64,000 nucleotides of DNA from Aliidiomarina sp. (lineage in GTDB: Bacteria > Pseudomonadota > Gammaproteobacteria > Enterobacterales > Alteromonadaceae), in NCBI RefSeq assembly GCF_022565475.1, contig NZ_JAIUMR010000007.1, positions 62,001 to 126,000 on the forward strand, written 5' to 3'. Numbering within the stretch: position 1 is the stretch's first letter; each line of letters begins with the position of its first letter. Below the pieces are notes generated by a model. That model was not told where the DNA came from. It saw only the letters and a program-made list of their open reading frames with translations, and made no database searches. This document shows positions 44,604 through 53,759 of this stretch, in pieces. Position numbers and translations under genes: made by a program.

Positions 44604-47306
44604 CTATCGTAATGGCCGAGCATGGGCAGCTGCGCGGAAGATCGAATTCATTAGCAACACATGCTGACCCTCAAGGTAGGCGCGGAAATTCGGCTCTTGC
44701 GTAAAGCTAATAACCATACCGCGGCCATGCGGCTGCACCATGACTAATGGTTTGTGGGCAATCTGCTCATGGTTTTCTGGCCACATAAAGCCACTGGCAA
44801 GTACATCGTCTTTACCAGCGTAATTGACCACGTTGCGGCCATCGGTAATGCGTAGTGGCGTGTAAATATCACTACCAATAAACATGGCGTGTAATTGCTC
44901 ATGAACGCCTGCGGTTAGCCAATGTTCCTGATCGACGTTGGCACGGGCGATCACACCGGACACCCAATCAGGGCCTGCATCTGGATCACGAAGGTAACGG
45001 AGGTGGTCATCATGGTCATGGATGAGATTACCGGCAACCCGAGTTCCCGATGGTTTCTCGGCGATATTATCAACCTGAGCCTTCTTCTCCAACGCACTGT
45101 TTAATAATGGTTGTTCGCCGGAAATGGCGAAGCGCGTCGCGTTACCGAGGGTAATTAACACGCCACCGCGCTGAATCCAGTTGCGCAGATTTTCCCGGCC
45201 GCGTTCGCCAAGAGCCTGTTCATAGCTGCCGCCAGAGGTAGCCGGTAGAATTAGTACGTTATAGTGACTTAAATCTGACCACGCTAAGCGATCAGGTCTA
45301 ATCGCGGTAACTGGATAGTTAAATTCGCGTTCAATAATAAAACGCGTACTGCCGGCGCTGAGCACATTTGTCGGTGTGTCCCACGCGAGGGCAATATTCG
45401 GTGCAAACATGCGTTGTACATTCGCTGAACCGACGTTTGGACCGTCTTGCATCCAACTCCGCTCGAGCCCATCAACATGAGCACCACTGGCTTGTGCCAG
45501 TTCACTGAGAATGGCGCTCAGATTTTCCGGGTTACCCGCGCGAGGAATAATCAAACTGCCGGCCGGATAGTCAGTGCCATTGGCGTGTTTAAAACCACGA
45601 TCGGCGCTGCGAACTAATAGTCCTTCACGTAGCGCCGCGGTGAGCAGGCGACCACTGTTCATGTCGCCCCAAGCCACCGCAAATCCGAAAGCGGCATCGG
45701 GATTATTCACACGCCCAGGCTGAATTCGCTCACTACCGACAGCGACCGTGTCGACTCGGGGAACTTGAGCGCAAATGTCCATATCGACGTTAAATAATAA
45801 CGGTAATGACCAGGCGGTGACGTCGTAAATCTGGTCGGGTAGATTATTCGCACGTAGACGCTCTTGTTCAGCGATAAAGTCTTCGTCCATTGGAACATGT
45901 ACATCGAGCAGGGTGCGGATCAAATGATAGGAAGGTTGTGCTGCTTCGACCACGAAGGCACCTGATGAATAGCGACCATTACAGGCGCGGAAATCGCTTT
46001 GCGCTTGCTTAACTTCAATGCCTTGTTCAGCTAATAACGCCATTAATTTTCGATTGCCGGCGAGATCGCGCTGATTGGGGAATATGTAGCTGCGATCGTC
46101 GCCACGACTTCCTTTATCAATACCACTCTTGCGGTAATCGTAGAAGCGAGTAAGGAGCTCCTGACGACGTTGGGATGCAGTTTCGATCGTCGCCATAAAG
46201 GCGACAAAGTTCTGCTGCACACCATCTGCATAGGTCAAAATCTCACCTTCATGAGTACGGAAATGGTGACCACGGGCAGAACCCATTTCATAGGTCATTG
46301 AGAGACTGCCATGATAAAGCGGCCAGCTGGCACCGTAGCCAGGGTAAAAGGCGTCGAAAATTTCACGGGTAAAGTAGTCGTAGCCAAATTGGTCAAACCA
46401 ATCGGCGTTGTTTTCACCGACCCAGTTCAAGCCTTCGCGTTGTTCGCTGGTAATAAACGGATTAAACGGGTGCGCTTCAGGTGTGAAATAGTAGGGTAAA
46501 TCGCCGCCCATTTCATGGGAGTCGACAAAAATGAGCGGGAACGTTTGCAGTAATGCGGCAATGCGACCGCGGGTTTCCGGCTGGGTTAACGCGATCCAAT
46601 CTCGGTTCATATCAAACAGGTAGTGATTGGTGCGCCCATTAGGCCAAGGCTCGTTATGTTCCGCAGAGATGCGGTCTGTCGATGGCTCAAGTCCGATGGT
46701 TGCATAATAGCGGCTGACAAAACGGCCACGGCCATCCGGGTTTTGTAATGGGTCGAGATACACTAGGGTATTGTGCATGATGTTTTGCGTTCGCCCATCA
46801 CGCGCCGCTAACAGATGATAGGCAGTGACCATTGCCGCTTCCGCTGGTGAAATTTCATTGCCATGGACACTACTGGCAATCCAAACACTCGCGGGAAGGT
46901 CATTCATGAGCTGTCGAGCTTGACGCTCGTTGGTTTGGCGTGGATCGGCTAAACGGCGCATTCCCGCTTCGATTTCGTCCAAGCGAGCGATGTTGTCGCG
47001 GCTGCCAATCACTGCATAAAACAAAGGCCGCCCTTGCCATGTTTCACCGTAGGGTACTAATTTCACCTGCTCGGGATGGGCTTGTTGTAATGCTTCAAAA
47101 TACGCACGTATTTGCTCTGGTGACGAGACACGACTGCCCGCATGGTAATCTAAGACCTCATAAATAGAGGGTGTGCCTTGATGATCGGCGTTTGGCCATG
47201 CTGGAACCGTGTCGGCGGCCACAGGGGTAATGGTAAGCGCTGAGACCAACGCCATGGATAAAAGCGACAGTCGATGACGTCGGTTACTGAATAAGTTCAT
47301 CTGCAT
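44604..47306 (-). CDS. M14 family zinc carboxypeptidase-like protein, secreted
   Basis: Exported protein of 900 residues. I chose the ATG at 47306 because GGAG lies ten bases ahead. The signal peptide has a hydrophobic core and a VAADTVPAW cleavage region. Zinc ligands are in the M14 pattern HGNE (SSVHGNEISPAEAAM, near residue 150) and the later histidine in FVDSHEMGGDLPYY. A candidate catalytic glutamate is in SMTYEMGSARG near 345. The C-terminal third resembles a class-I glutamine-amidotransferase-like fold (ILPATSGGSYEQAL, then WIQRGGVLITLGNA). Substrate unknown. Upstream partner of the S9 peptidase gene. Confidence 0.88.
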   Translation of the reverse strand: MQMNLFSNRRHRLSLLSMALVSALTITPVAADTVPAWPNADHQGTPSIYEVLDYHAGSRVSSPEQIRAYFEALQQAHPEQVKLVPYGETWQGRPLFYAVIGSRDNIARLDEIEAGMRRLADPRQTNERQARQLMNDLPASVWIASSVHGNEISPAEAAMVTAYHLLAARDGRTQNIMHNTLVYLDPLQNPDGRGRFVSRYYATIGLEPSTDRISAEHNEPWPNGRTNHYLFDMNRDWIALTQPETRGRIAALLQTFPLIFVDSHEMGGDLPYYFTPEAHPFNPFITSEQREGLNWVGENNADWFDQFGYDYFTREIFDAFYPGYGASWPLYHGSLSMTYEMGSARGHHFRTHEGEILTYADGVQQNFVAFMATIETASQRRQELLTRFYDYRKSGIDKGSRGDDRSYIFPNQRDLAGNRKLMALLAEQGIEVKQAQSDFRACNGRYSSGAFVVEAAQPSYHLIRTLLDVHVPMDEDFIAEQERLRANNLPDQIYDVTAWSLPLLFNVDMDICAQVPRVDTVAVGSERIQPGRVNNPDAAFGFAVAWGDMNSGRLLTAALREGLLVRSADRGFKHANGTDYPAGSLIIPRAGNPENLSAILSELAQASGAHVDGLERSWMQDGPNVGSANVQRMFAPNIALAWDTPTNVLSAGSTRFIIEREFNYPVTAIRPDRLAWSDLSHYNVLILPATSGGSYEQALGERGRENLRNWIQRGGVLITLGNATRFAISGEQPLLNSALEKKAQVDNIAEKPSGTRVAGNLIHDHDDHLRYLRDPDAGPDWVSGVIARANVDQEHWLTAGVHEQLHAMFIGSDIYTPLRITDGRNVVNYAGKDDVLASGFMWPENHEQIAHKPLVMVQPHGRGMVISFTQEPNFRAYLEGQHVLLMNSIFRAAAHARPLR

Positions 47307-47332
47307 GACCAAAATGCTCCGTTAGCATGTCC

Positions 47333-48277
47333 TCACTGGGACTTTTCTTCTAATGTGTCAATCGTACGAATGATTGCGTCTAATAGGGTTGTCTCATCAT
47401 GACGATGAGGAATCTCGGAATCAGGTTTTGCTCCGGTAATTACCGGTATAGCAATGGCTCGTTCTGCTTGATAACTCACCGTAGAGGTATCGCCGGCAGC
47501 ACTAATAATGGCGTCTACCGGCTGAAAGCCAAGTTGTCGATGAAGCCATTGCATGCGTGTTGACAAAGGGAGTTGCCCAGCGGGACTCGGTTCAGCAACC
47601 AGATTATCAACAAATATGACGCGAGCTGATGAATTCTCGATTGTTTGTGCTATTTCCTCGACTAGTAACGGCGGTAATACCGAAGTTAGGAAACTTCCAG
47701 GCCCAAGAATAATGTAGTCACTTTGGGTTAAGTGTAATAAAGCCTCAGGTGTGGCTTTGACGTTCGGAAATAAACTCAGACGCTTGGGCATAGCGTTTAA
47801 TTTATCGACACGAAATTCGCCAAAACAGGTCAGTTCATTTTCCAGTTCTGCAACGAGGTCTGTGGGTGTTTCTGACATGGGTAAAATTCGACTCGCTACT
47901 TTTAAGAGCCGACTGAGCAATTCGATACCATCGACCGGACGAGCCGATAATTCATCCAAACAATAAAGTAAGAGATTTCCGAGACTATGGCCTTCCAACC
48001 CGGTCTGTTTTTCGAAACGAAAATTTAAAACTTCAGCGGCGAGAGGCTGACTTGCGAGTTGTGACATGCAATTACGAATGTCACCCCATGCGATGCAGTG
48101 TTGATCAGCGCGCAGGCGCCCTGTAGAACCGCCATTATCGCTGGTTGCGACGATGCCGACGAGGCGCTTCTTCATGAAAGTGAGTGTCGCTAGCAAGCGA
48201 CCAAGCCCATGTCCACCGCCTATCGCAGTAATGCGGAGCTCGCGATAGATTGGATGTTTTAGTTGATTGGTGGCCAT
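47333..48277 (-). CDS. YvcK/YbhK family protein (CofD-like)
   Basis: Cytosolic CofD-fold protein of 314 residues. In Bacillus, YvcK binds UDP-sugars and is needed for growth and cell-wall control on gluconeogenic carbon; the E. coli homologue is YbhK. Motifs seen are AIGGGHGLGRLLATL near the N-terminus, VATSDNGGSTGRLR, GNLLLYCLDE, and DYIILGPGSFLTSVLP. It lies downstream of nothing on its own strand and diverges from waaA. A link to gluconeogenesis would fit an amino-acid-based diet, but that is inference. Confidence 0.9.
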   Translation of the reverse strand: MATNQLKHPIYRELRITAIGGGHGLGRLLATLTFMKKRLVGIVATSDNGGSTGRLRADQHCIAWGDIRNCMSQLASQPLAAEVLNFRFEKQTGLEGHSLGNLLLYCLDELSARPVDGIELLSRLLKVASRILPMSETPTDLVAELENELTCFGEFRVDKLNAMPKRLSLFPNVKATPEALLHLTQSDYIILGPGSFLTSVLPPLLVEEIAQTIENSSARVIFVDNLVAEPSPAGQLPLSTRMQWLHRQLGFQPVDAIISAAGDTSTVSYQAERAIAIPVITGAKPDSEIPHRHDETTLLDAIIRTIDTLEEKSQ

Positions 48278-48423
48278 TCCGTTTGGTTTCCGTTTTTGAT
48301 GCCAACAAAAAAATTCTTTCCACTATAAAGGCTGCCCCCTAAACTGTGAAATAAATTCCGGAATATTTAAGAAAATGATGCACTTTTCTGGCAAGATAGG
48401 CTGAGTTAGAGAAGGAAACTTGC

Positions 48424-49746
48424 ATGCCTGCAGACGCGGAAACAATCACGACGAGCAAATTTAGCCGTTGGAGCCTGTGGCTTTATAACGGCCTTTTATA
48501 TTTATTACTACCATTTATCTTGCTGCACTTTTGGCGTCAAGGTCGCCGAAACAAAGCCTATCGCGCGCGGATCCAAGAGCGGTTTGGGAAACAGCCTATC
48601 GCCAGTAATTACCAGGGCTGTGTTATTTTTCATTGCGTCTCAGTGGGTGAATTTTTAGCTGCTAAGCCTCTTATTTCTGCTTTTCTCGAGTCAGCCAATG
48701 GCACGCCTGTTGCTGTTACCTGTATGACGCCTACTGCTTCCGAGTTGATTAAGGAGACGTTCGGCGATCGGGTTTATCATTGTTACTTACCACTCGACAC
48801 AAGCGCGGCGATGCGTCGATTTATCCGAGGATTGCAGCCCAAGGCTTTAGTCATTTTAGAAACTGAACTTTGGCCGAACCTGATGTTTCAGTGTCAACGC
48901 GCAAAAGTGCCGACGTTATTAGTCAACGGGCGTATGTCGGAGCGCTCAGCCGCTGGTTATAAACGACTCGATTGGTTGTTTGCCCAGACTTGGGGAGCAT
49001 TGCGTTATTGCGGGATTCAAACGGAATCACAGGCGTCGCGCTTTGTGGCCATCGGTGTTGCCAAGGACAGAGTGCAGACAGTGGGGAATTTGAAATTTGA
49101 TTTACAGATCCCAGACGCGCAGCGTGAACAAATTCAATCATATCAAAATTTGCTCGCTGACCGTCTGATCATCACAGCTGGGAGTACCCACGCTGGTGAA
49201 GAGACTGTGATTCTCCAAGCATTTAAAAAGGTTCAGCAGAGTTACCCGAATGCGCTGCTTATCCTCGTGCCGCGCCATCAAGAACGTTTTGACGAAGTCG
49301 CAGAGTTGATTCAAGAGCAAGGCTTTTCATTCGTACGCCGCAGGCAGGGGCAACCCGTCCTTGCGGAAACGCAGGTTTGGCTTGCCGATACCATGGGTGA
49401 ATTGATGCTCTGGTATGGTTTAGCGCGCATCGCATTTGTCGGTGGTAGTTTAATTACGCGTGGTGGCCATAATCCGCTGGAGCCATTGGTGTTTGGCGTT
49501 CCTATCGTATCCGGCCGACATGTGTTCAATTTTCAAGATATCTATAACGAACTGGATCGTTTGCAAGCCGTTCGTTGGGTTCAGGATAGTGATTCTTTAG
49601 CGAGTACACTGATTGGCTTAATGGCGACCCCAGAAACAGCGCGACGTTTGAGTCAAGAAGCGCAGCAGTTGTTTTCTGATCATCAAGGGGCGACACGGCG
49701 ATATTTAGCGACTATCCATCAAGTCTGTGAAGGGAGGCATGGATGA
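48424..49746 (+). CDS. waaA: 3-deoxy-D-manno-octulosonic acid (Kdo) transferase
   Basis: Inner-membrane glycosyltransferase (GT30) adding Kdo to lipid IVA during LPS core synthesis, 440 residues. An N-terminal anchor span lies at about 15-38 (LWLYNGLLYLLLPFILLHFW). Then come HCVSVGEFLAAKPLI with the catalytic glutamate region, PLDTSAAMRRFIRGLQPKALVILETELWPNL, and in the C-terminal GT-B domain AGSTHAGEE and GGHNPLEPLVFGVPIV. The stop overlaps the start of kdkA by four bases. Pairing with a Kdo kinase suggests a one-Kdo core as in Haemophilus. Confidence 0.96.
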   Translation: MPADAETITTSKFSRWSLWLYNGLLYLLLPFILLHFWRQGRRNKAYRARIQERFGKQPIASNYQGCVIFHCVSVGEFLAAKPLISAFLESANGTPVAVTCMTPTASELIKETFGDRVYHCYLPLDTSAAMRRFIRGLQPKALVILETELWPNLMFQCQRAKVPTLLVNGRMSERSAAGYKRLDWLFAQTWGALRYCGIQTESQASRFVAIGVAKDRVQTVGNLKFDLQIPDAQREQIQSYQNLLADRLIITAGSTHAGEETVILQAFKKVQQSYPNALLILVPRHQERFDEVAELIQEQGFSFVRRRQGQPVLAETQVWLADTMGELMLWYGLARIAFVGGSLITRGGHNPLEPLVFGVPIVSGRHVFNFQDIYNELDRLQAVRWVQDSDSLASTLIGLMATPETARRLSQEAQQLFSDHQGATRRYLATIHQVCEGRHG

Positions 49747-50570
49747 AAAATGCACCAACATTCTCAGCTCAAAATGCTCGGCTGCAAAGCGCAGACGGTG
49801 CCGTGGTATTAGTCAACACTGACGAAATTTCTGCTGACACGTCCGTAACGACGATCAAAACTTGGTTTGATCCTGCGTACTGGCAGCAAAAAAATGCAGT
49901 GGTCGGCACGAGTCATGGCCGCAATACGGTTTACTTTGTGATGGCGAATGCCCGTCATTGGGTGCTTCGCCACTATTATCGCGGTGGCTTGCCAGGCAAA
50001 CTCTGGAAAGATCAATTCTTGTACTTAGGTGAAGCACGAAGTCGGAGCTTCGCCGAGTTTCAGTTACTTCAGCACATGCGTGGATTGGGGCTACCTGTAC
50101 CGACTCCGGTCGCGGCACACGTGCAACGAAGCGGGTTGTATTATCGCGCAGATTTATTGATTGAACGGATCGTCAATAGCCAAGACTTATTTAAAGCGCT
50201 GCAACATGCTGAATTAAGCGATGCCACTTGGCACCGGATCGGCTTCACTGTTGCTGCGTTTCATCGTCATCATGTCTTTCACAGCGATCTCAATTGTCAC
50301 AATATTCTCTTACAGACACAGAATGAACGAGAGCAGGTGCATTTGATTGACTTTGATCGTTGCCGAATTCGGCAGCCGGGCGCTTGGCAACAAGAAAATT
50401 TGCAGCGGTTGCAACGTTCCTTGATTAAAGAACGCAAGACCATTCAGGACGAACATGGGAACGCATTTTATTATCATGACTCTAATTGGCAAATGCTTTT
50501 GGAGGGTTATCGTGAAGGGATGTCGGTTAATGAGATAGCCAAAACGCCAACGAAAACAGGATACGAGTGA
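49743..50570 (+). CDS. kdkA: 3-deoxy-D-manno-octulosonic acid kinase
   Basis: ATP-dependent kinase that phosphorylates the first Kdo of the LPS inner core, 275 residues, with a protein-kinase-like fold. ARHWVLRHYYRGGLPGKLWKDQFLYLG is the family N-lobe. The catalytic loop is FHSDLNCHNILL with the conserved Asp and Asn, and LIDFDRCR is the DFG-like metal motif near residue 205. The start overlaps waaA and GGAGG precedes it. Its presence implies a phosphorylated Kdo and thus a short inner core. Confidence 0.93.
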   Translation: MKNAPTFSAQNARLQSADGAVVLVNTDEISADTSVTTIKTWFDPAYWQQKNAVVGTSHGRNTVYFVMANARHWVLRHYYRGGLPGKLWKDQFLYLGEARSRSFAEFQLLQHMRGLGLPVPTPVAAHVQRSGLYYRADLLIERIVNSQDLFKALQHAELSDATWHRIGFTVAAFHRHHVFHSDLNCHNILLQTQNEREQVHLIDFDRCRIRQPGAWQQENLQRLQRSLIKERKTIQDEHGNAFYYHDSNWQMLLEGYREGMSVNEIAKTPTKTGYE

Positions 50571-50571
50571 G

Positions 50572-51069
50572 ATGAAAGTAAGGTTGCTGAATGGGCTTAT
50601 CGCCATTGTCGCAGTGTCTGCATTCGGCCTGGCTGATGCTGTAGAGCAAGATCTGCAGACACAGACGTTGTGTTTAGTCGCAGCTGAAACCGTTAAAATT
50701 AAGGCAGAACTCGCGACTGAACCTAAATCACGTGAACGCGGATTAATGGAAAGAGAGAGTTTACCAGCAGAGTCAGGTATGTTGTTTGTCTATCCACAAA
50801 ATGGGATGCGAGCTTTTTGGATGTATAAAACACGCATTCCACTCGATATTGCCTATATTGGCTCCAACGGCCGCATACAAGAAATTTATAGTATGGAGCC
50901 GTGTCGCAGTATTTTTCCTGCGCGTTGCCCAAACTATCCATCACAACAACCACTGCGAATGGCTTTGGAAGTCAATCAAGGAAAGTTTGCCGAGTGGGGC
51001 GTTGAGATTGGTGACATGGTTTTCACAGATGATTGCGAAACGCCGCTGCAACCCTTGCCGGCGACCTAA
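50572..51069 (+). CDS. DUF192 family exported protein
   Basis: A 165-residue protein with a cleavable signal peptide (LNGLIAIVAVSAFGLADA). The DUF192 domain is clear: VKIKAELATEPKSRERGLMER, then GMLFVYPQNGMRAFWMYKTRIPLDIAYI, and near the end ALEVNQGKFAEWGVEIGD. Function is unknown; members are small periplasmic or secreted proteins often near envelope genes. It starts one base after the kdkA stop, so it shares that transcript. Two cysteines (PCRSIFPARC) may form a disulfide. Confidence 0.88.
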   Translation: MKVRLLNGLIAIVAVSAFGLADAVEQDLQTQTLCLVAAETVKIKAELATEPKSRERGLMERESLPAESGMLFVYPQNGMRAFWMYKTRIPLDIAYIGSNGRIQEIYSMEPCRSIFPARCPNYPSQQPLRMALEVNQGKFAEWGVEIGDMVFTDDCETPLQPLPAT

Positions 51070-51081
51070 AGAGAGATAACC

Positions 51082-51465
51082 ATGAGCAGATATTTGAAAA
51101 TTACGCTAATCCTTTTCAGTTTGAGTTTGCTTGCTGCGTGCGCGAGCACCACAGATGGCGAACCGACTCGACGTGGGGAGCAAACCCGAGTTCCTGCGCT
51201 TACTGAGTTAACCGAAGAGAGTGCCGCACAATGGTTGCGTTCAGGGCAGACACTCAACAGTGAAATTCAACGTTGGTGGGGAACTCCTTCGTCGCAAGGA
51301 CGCAGCGGCGATGTGTTGTGGGACAACTATACTTGGGTTGGCCAAAGTGGCAAGGGGGATGGCAGCACCCGGATGTTATCGTTGACCTTAAATTATAACT
51401 TGCAGGGCATTTTGCAAGACTATGATTTACGGATTCACGAGTTTCCGGCCTATGCACGTCCTTGA
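51082..51465 (+). CDS. Small lipoprotein of unknown function
   Basis: A 127-residue predicted lipoprotein with a signal peptide of about 19 residues and lipobox LAAC (Cys20). AGAG lies just upstream, twelve bases after the DUF192 gene, so it probably ends the waaA-kdkA transcript. The mature part has a Trp-rich region (WWGTPSSQG, VLWDNYTWVG) that hints at an SmpA/BamE-like fold, but the match is too weak to name. No catalytic motif seen. Confidence 0.75.
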   Translation: MSRYLKITLILFSLSLLAACASTTDGEPTRRGEQTRVPALTELTEESAAQWLRSGQTLNSEIQRWWGTPSSQGRSGDVLWDNYTWVGQSGKGDGSTRMLSLTLNYNLQGILQDYDLRIHEFPAYARP

Positions 51466-51496
51466 GTCATTGGTCGCAAGGGGGCAGCAGCTAATC

Positions 51497-51529
51497 CGTT
51501 AACGGCTGGACTTTTGCGGCTAAGTCCAG
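51497..51529 (+). other. Palindrome and hairpin in the leader of the M13 peptidase gene
   Basis: CCGTTAACGG (51497-51506) is a perfect 10-base palindrome. It shares its end with CTGGACTT (51506-51513), which pairs perfectly with AAGTCCAG (51522-51529) across an eight-base loop. No T-tract follows. It may be a weak terminator of the preceding lipoprotein gene or a structured leader of the peptidase mRNA. Confidence 0.4.
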
Positions 51530-51569
51530 AAGACTTTGCCCAGCAATCCACATTAACTAAAGGTTTTCT

Positions 51570-53651
51570 ATGTCTAAATTAACGCTACTCTCAGCGAGCA
51601 TTGCTTTAGCGCTTGGACTTAGCGCATGCAGTGACGCAGTTCAGAATCAACCAAACGACTCCCGTATAGCTGCCGAAAATGCCGTTTCGGCAGAGCAAAC
51701 GCGTTTGGTTTCAGGTATTGAACTTGAGAATATGGACCGGTCGGTAAGTCCACGCGATAATTTTTTCCGTTACGTTAATGGCGGCTGGTTAGAAAAAACT
51801 GAAATTCCGGCTGATCGGGCACGCTGGGGAAGCTTCGATGAACTGCGCGAGCAGGCTGAAGCCCACGTACTCGAGATCGTCATGGAGTTTGCTAAGCAAC
51901 ACGGTGAACCGGGATCTGATGTACAGAAAATTGGTGACCTGTATCGCTCATACATGGACGAGGAAACGATTGAAGCGCTCGGATTAACGCCGTTAGCCGA
52001 TGATTTCGAAAGAATTCAGGGGTTAACCTCGCATGCACAGATGGCCGAATTCTGGGGACAACAACAACGCCTACGTACGGCTGTTCCGTTTTCAGTTGGC
52101 GTCGGTCAAGACCAAATGCAATCCGACCAATATATTACCTCGATTAGTCAATCGGGTCTTGGTCTGCCAGACCGTGACTATTATTTGGCAGATGACGAAC
52201 GCAATCAGGCATTAAGACAGTCTTATATTGCGTTCATTGAACAGTTATGGTCGGCTGCAGGTTGGGAGCAAGGCGCTTCAGCTGCACAAACCATTTTGCG
52301 GATAGAGACTGCGCTGGCCGAGAAGCAATGGACGCGGATTCAAAATCGTGACCGTTTAGCCTCGTATAATAAAATGACCTTAACGGAGCTGGCGGAGCAA
52401 GCACCAGGACTTGACTGGCACGCGATGTTCAACGCTGCTGGTCTGGATATTGCGGAAGTTGTCGTTCGTCAGCCGGATTATTTAGCGGCCGTTGCCGAGC
52501 TTTATCAATCCATTGAATTGGCAGATTGGCAGACTTATATGAAGTTTCATACCCTGCGCAGTGCCGCCGGCACCTTAAGTCGTGAATTTGCCGATATTAG
52601 CTTTGATTTCTATGGTCGTGTATTACAAGGTCTTGAAGCCGAGCGCTCACGTGAGCGTCGTGCAGTTAGTACGGTTGAAAGTGTCCTCGGTTTCATGGTT
52701 GGACAGGAATATGTGCGTCGTCATTTCAAGCCGGAAGCGCAAGAGCGAATGGCGGAAATGGTTGACAACATTCTGGTTGCGTTTGGCGAAGCAATTGATG
52801 ACCTAGAATGGATGACGGCAGAAACCAAGCAAGAAGCCCATGCAAAACTTGCGACCTTTACGACAAAAATAGGTTTTCCAGAAAAATGGCGCGATTATGA
52901 TTGCGTCGACATTGTTGCCGATGATTTGTTTGGAAACTTGCGTCGTGCTGGGTCCTGCGAATATGACCGGATGATTGGCCGTCTCGGCCAAGACGTAGAT
53001 CCCTATGACTGGGGCATGACACCGCAAACAGTCAATGCGTATTATCGCTCAACAATGAATGAGATTGTGTTCCCCGCAGCAATTTTGCAACCTCCGTTTT
53101 TCAACGTCGATGCGGATGACGCGATTAATTACGGTGCGATCGGTGCTGTGATTGGCCACGAAATTACACATGGTTTTGATGACCAAGGACGCCGTTCCGA
53201 TGGTGATGGTAATCTGCGTGATTGGTGGGGTGAGCAAGACGAGCGCCAATTCCGTGAGCGTGCCGATTTGATGATCGAACAGTTTAGTAGCTTTAATCCA
53301 ATTGATGATCTCTACCTGCAAGGCGCTCTGAGTTTAGGTGAAAATATCGCTGACCTTGGTGGTCTAAATGTCGCGTTGCGAGGTTATTTGAATTCACTTG
53401 AGGGTCGTCCGGCTGAAGTAATCGATGGTTATTCGGCTGAACAACGCTTTTTTATCGGTTGGGGACAAATTTGGCGGATTAAATTCCGCGATGAAGCATT
53501 GCGACGCCAAGTCGTCGTAGGGCCTCATTCACCCGGTAAGTATCGCGTTCTCGGACCTTTATCGAATATGCCAGAGTTTTATCAAGCGTTTGATGTTGAA
53601 CCGGGTGATCCTATGTATCGCGATGAATCAATTCGGGTTAAGATTTGGTAA
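51570..53651 (+). CDS. pepO: M13 family metallopeptidase (PepO/neprilysin type), lipoprotein
   Basis: Exported zinc endopeptidase of 693 residues, a normal M13 length. A signal peptide ends in lipobox LSAC (Cys20). The N-terminal M13 domain (NFFRYVNGGWLEKTEIPADR) leads to the catalytic domain. NAYYRSTMNEIVFPAAILQPP is the substrate-groove motif, HEITH (in GAVIGHEITHGFDDQG) holds the zinc histidines and catalytic Glu, and ENIADLGG holds the third ligand. The C-terminal MYRDESIRVKIW is the typical end. It probably degrades peptides at the envelope. AAAGG precedes the ATG. Confidence 0.94.
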   Translation: MSKLTLLSASIALALGLSACSDAVQNQPNDSRIAAENAVSAEQTRLVSGIELENMDRSVSPRDNFFRYVNGGWLEKTEIPADRARWGSFDELREQAEAHVLEIVMEFAKQHGEPGSDVQKIGDLYRSYMDEETIEALGLTPLADDFERIQGLTSHAQMAEFWGQQQRLRTAVPFSVGVGQDQMQSDQYITSISQSGLGLPDRDYYLADDERNQALRQSYIAFIEQLWSAAGWEQGASAAQTILRIETALAEKQWTRIQNRDRLASYNKMTLTELAEQAPGLDWHAMFNAAGLDIAEVVVRQPDYLAAVAELYQSIELADWQTYMKFHTLRSAAGTLSREFADISFDFYGRVLQGLEAERSRERRAVSTVESVLGFMVGQEYVRRHFKPEAQERMAEMVDNILVAFGEAIDDLEWMTAETKQEAHAKLATFTTKIGFPEKWRDYDCVDIVADDLFGNLRRAGSCEYDRMIGRLGQDVDPYDWGMTPQTVNAYYRSTMNEIVFPAAILQPPFFNVDADDAINYGAIGAVIGHEITHGFDDQGRRSDGDGNLRDWWGEQDERQFRERADLMIEQFSSFNPIDDLYLQGALSLGENIADLGGLNVALRGYLNSLEGRPAEVIDGYSAEQRFFIGWGQIWRIKFRDEALRRQVVVGPHSPGKYRVLGPLSNMPEFYQAFDVEPGDPMYRDESIRVKIW

Positions 53652-53654
53652 TTC

Positions 53655-53672
53655 AAATCGTTTAAACGATTT
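53655..53672. repeat. Perfect 18-base palindrome after pepO
   Basis: AAATCGTTTAAACGATTT is fully self-complementary without a spacer, three bases after the pepO stop and just before a hairpin terminator. It could be a protein-binding site or the outer part of a cruciform. I do not recognise a regulator for it. Confidence 0.55.
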
Positions 53673-53681
53673 ACGATAGTC

Positions 53682-53709
53682 TGGGCAACCTTTGCAGGTT
53701 GCCCAATTT
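53682..53709 (+). terminator. Probable terminator of pepO
   Basis: TGGGCAACC (53682-53690) pairs with GGTTGCCCA (53697-53705), followed by the short run ATTT. The T-tract is weak. Confidence 0.65.
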
Positions 53710-53759
53710 GTATTCTAGCCTTGCAGTTTTTGTATACGACGAGAAGATTGGAGAAGTGT

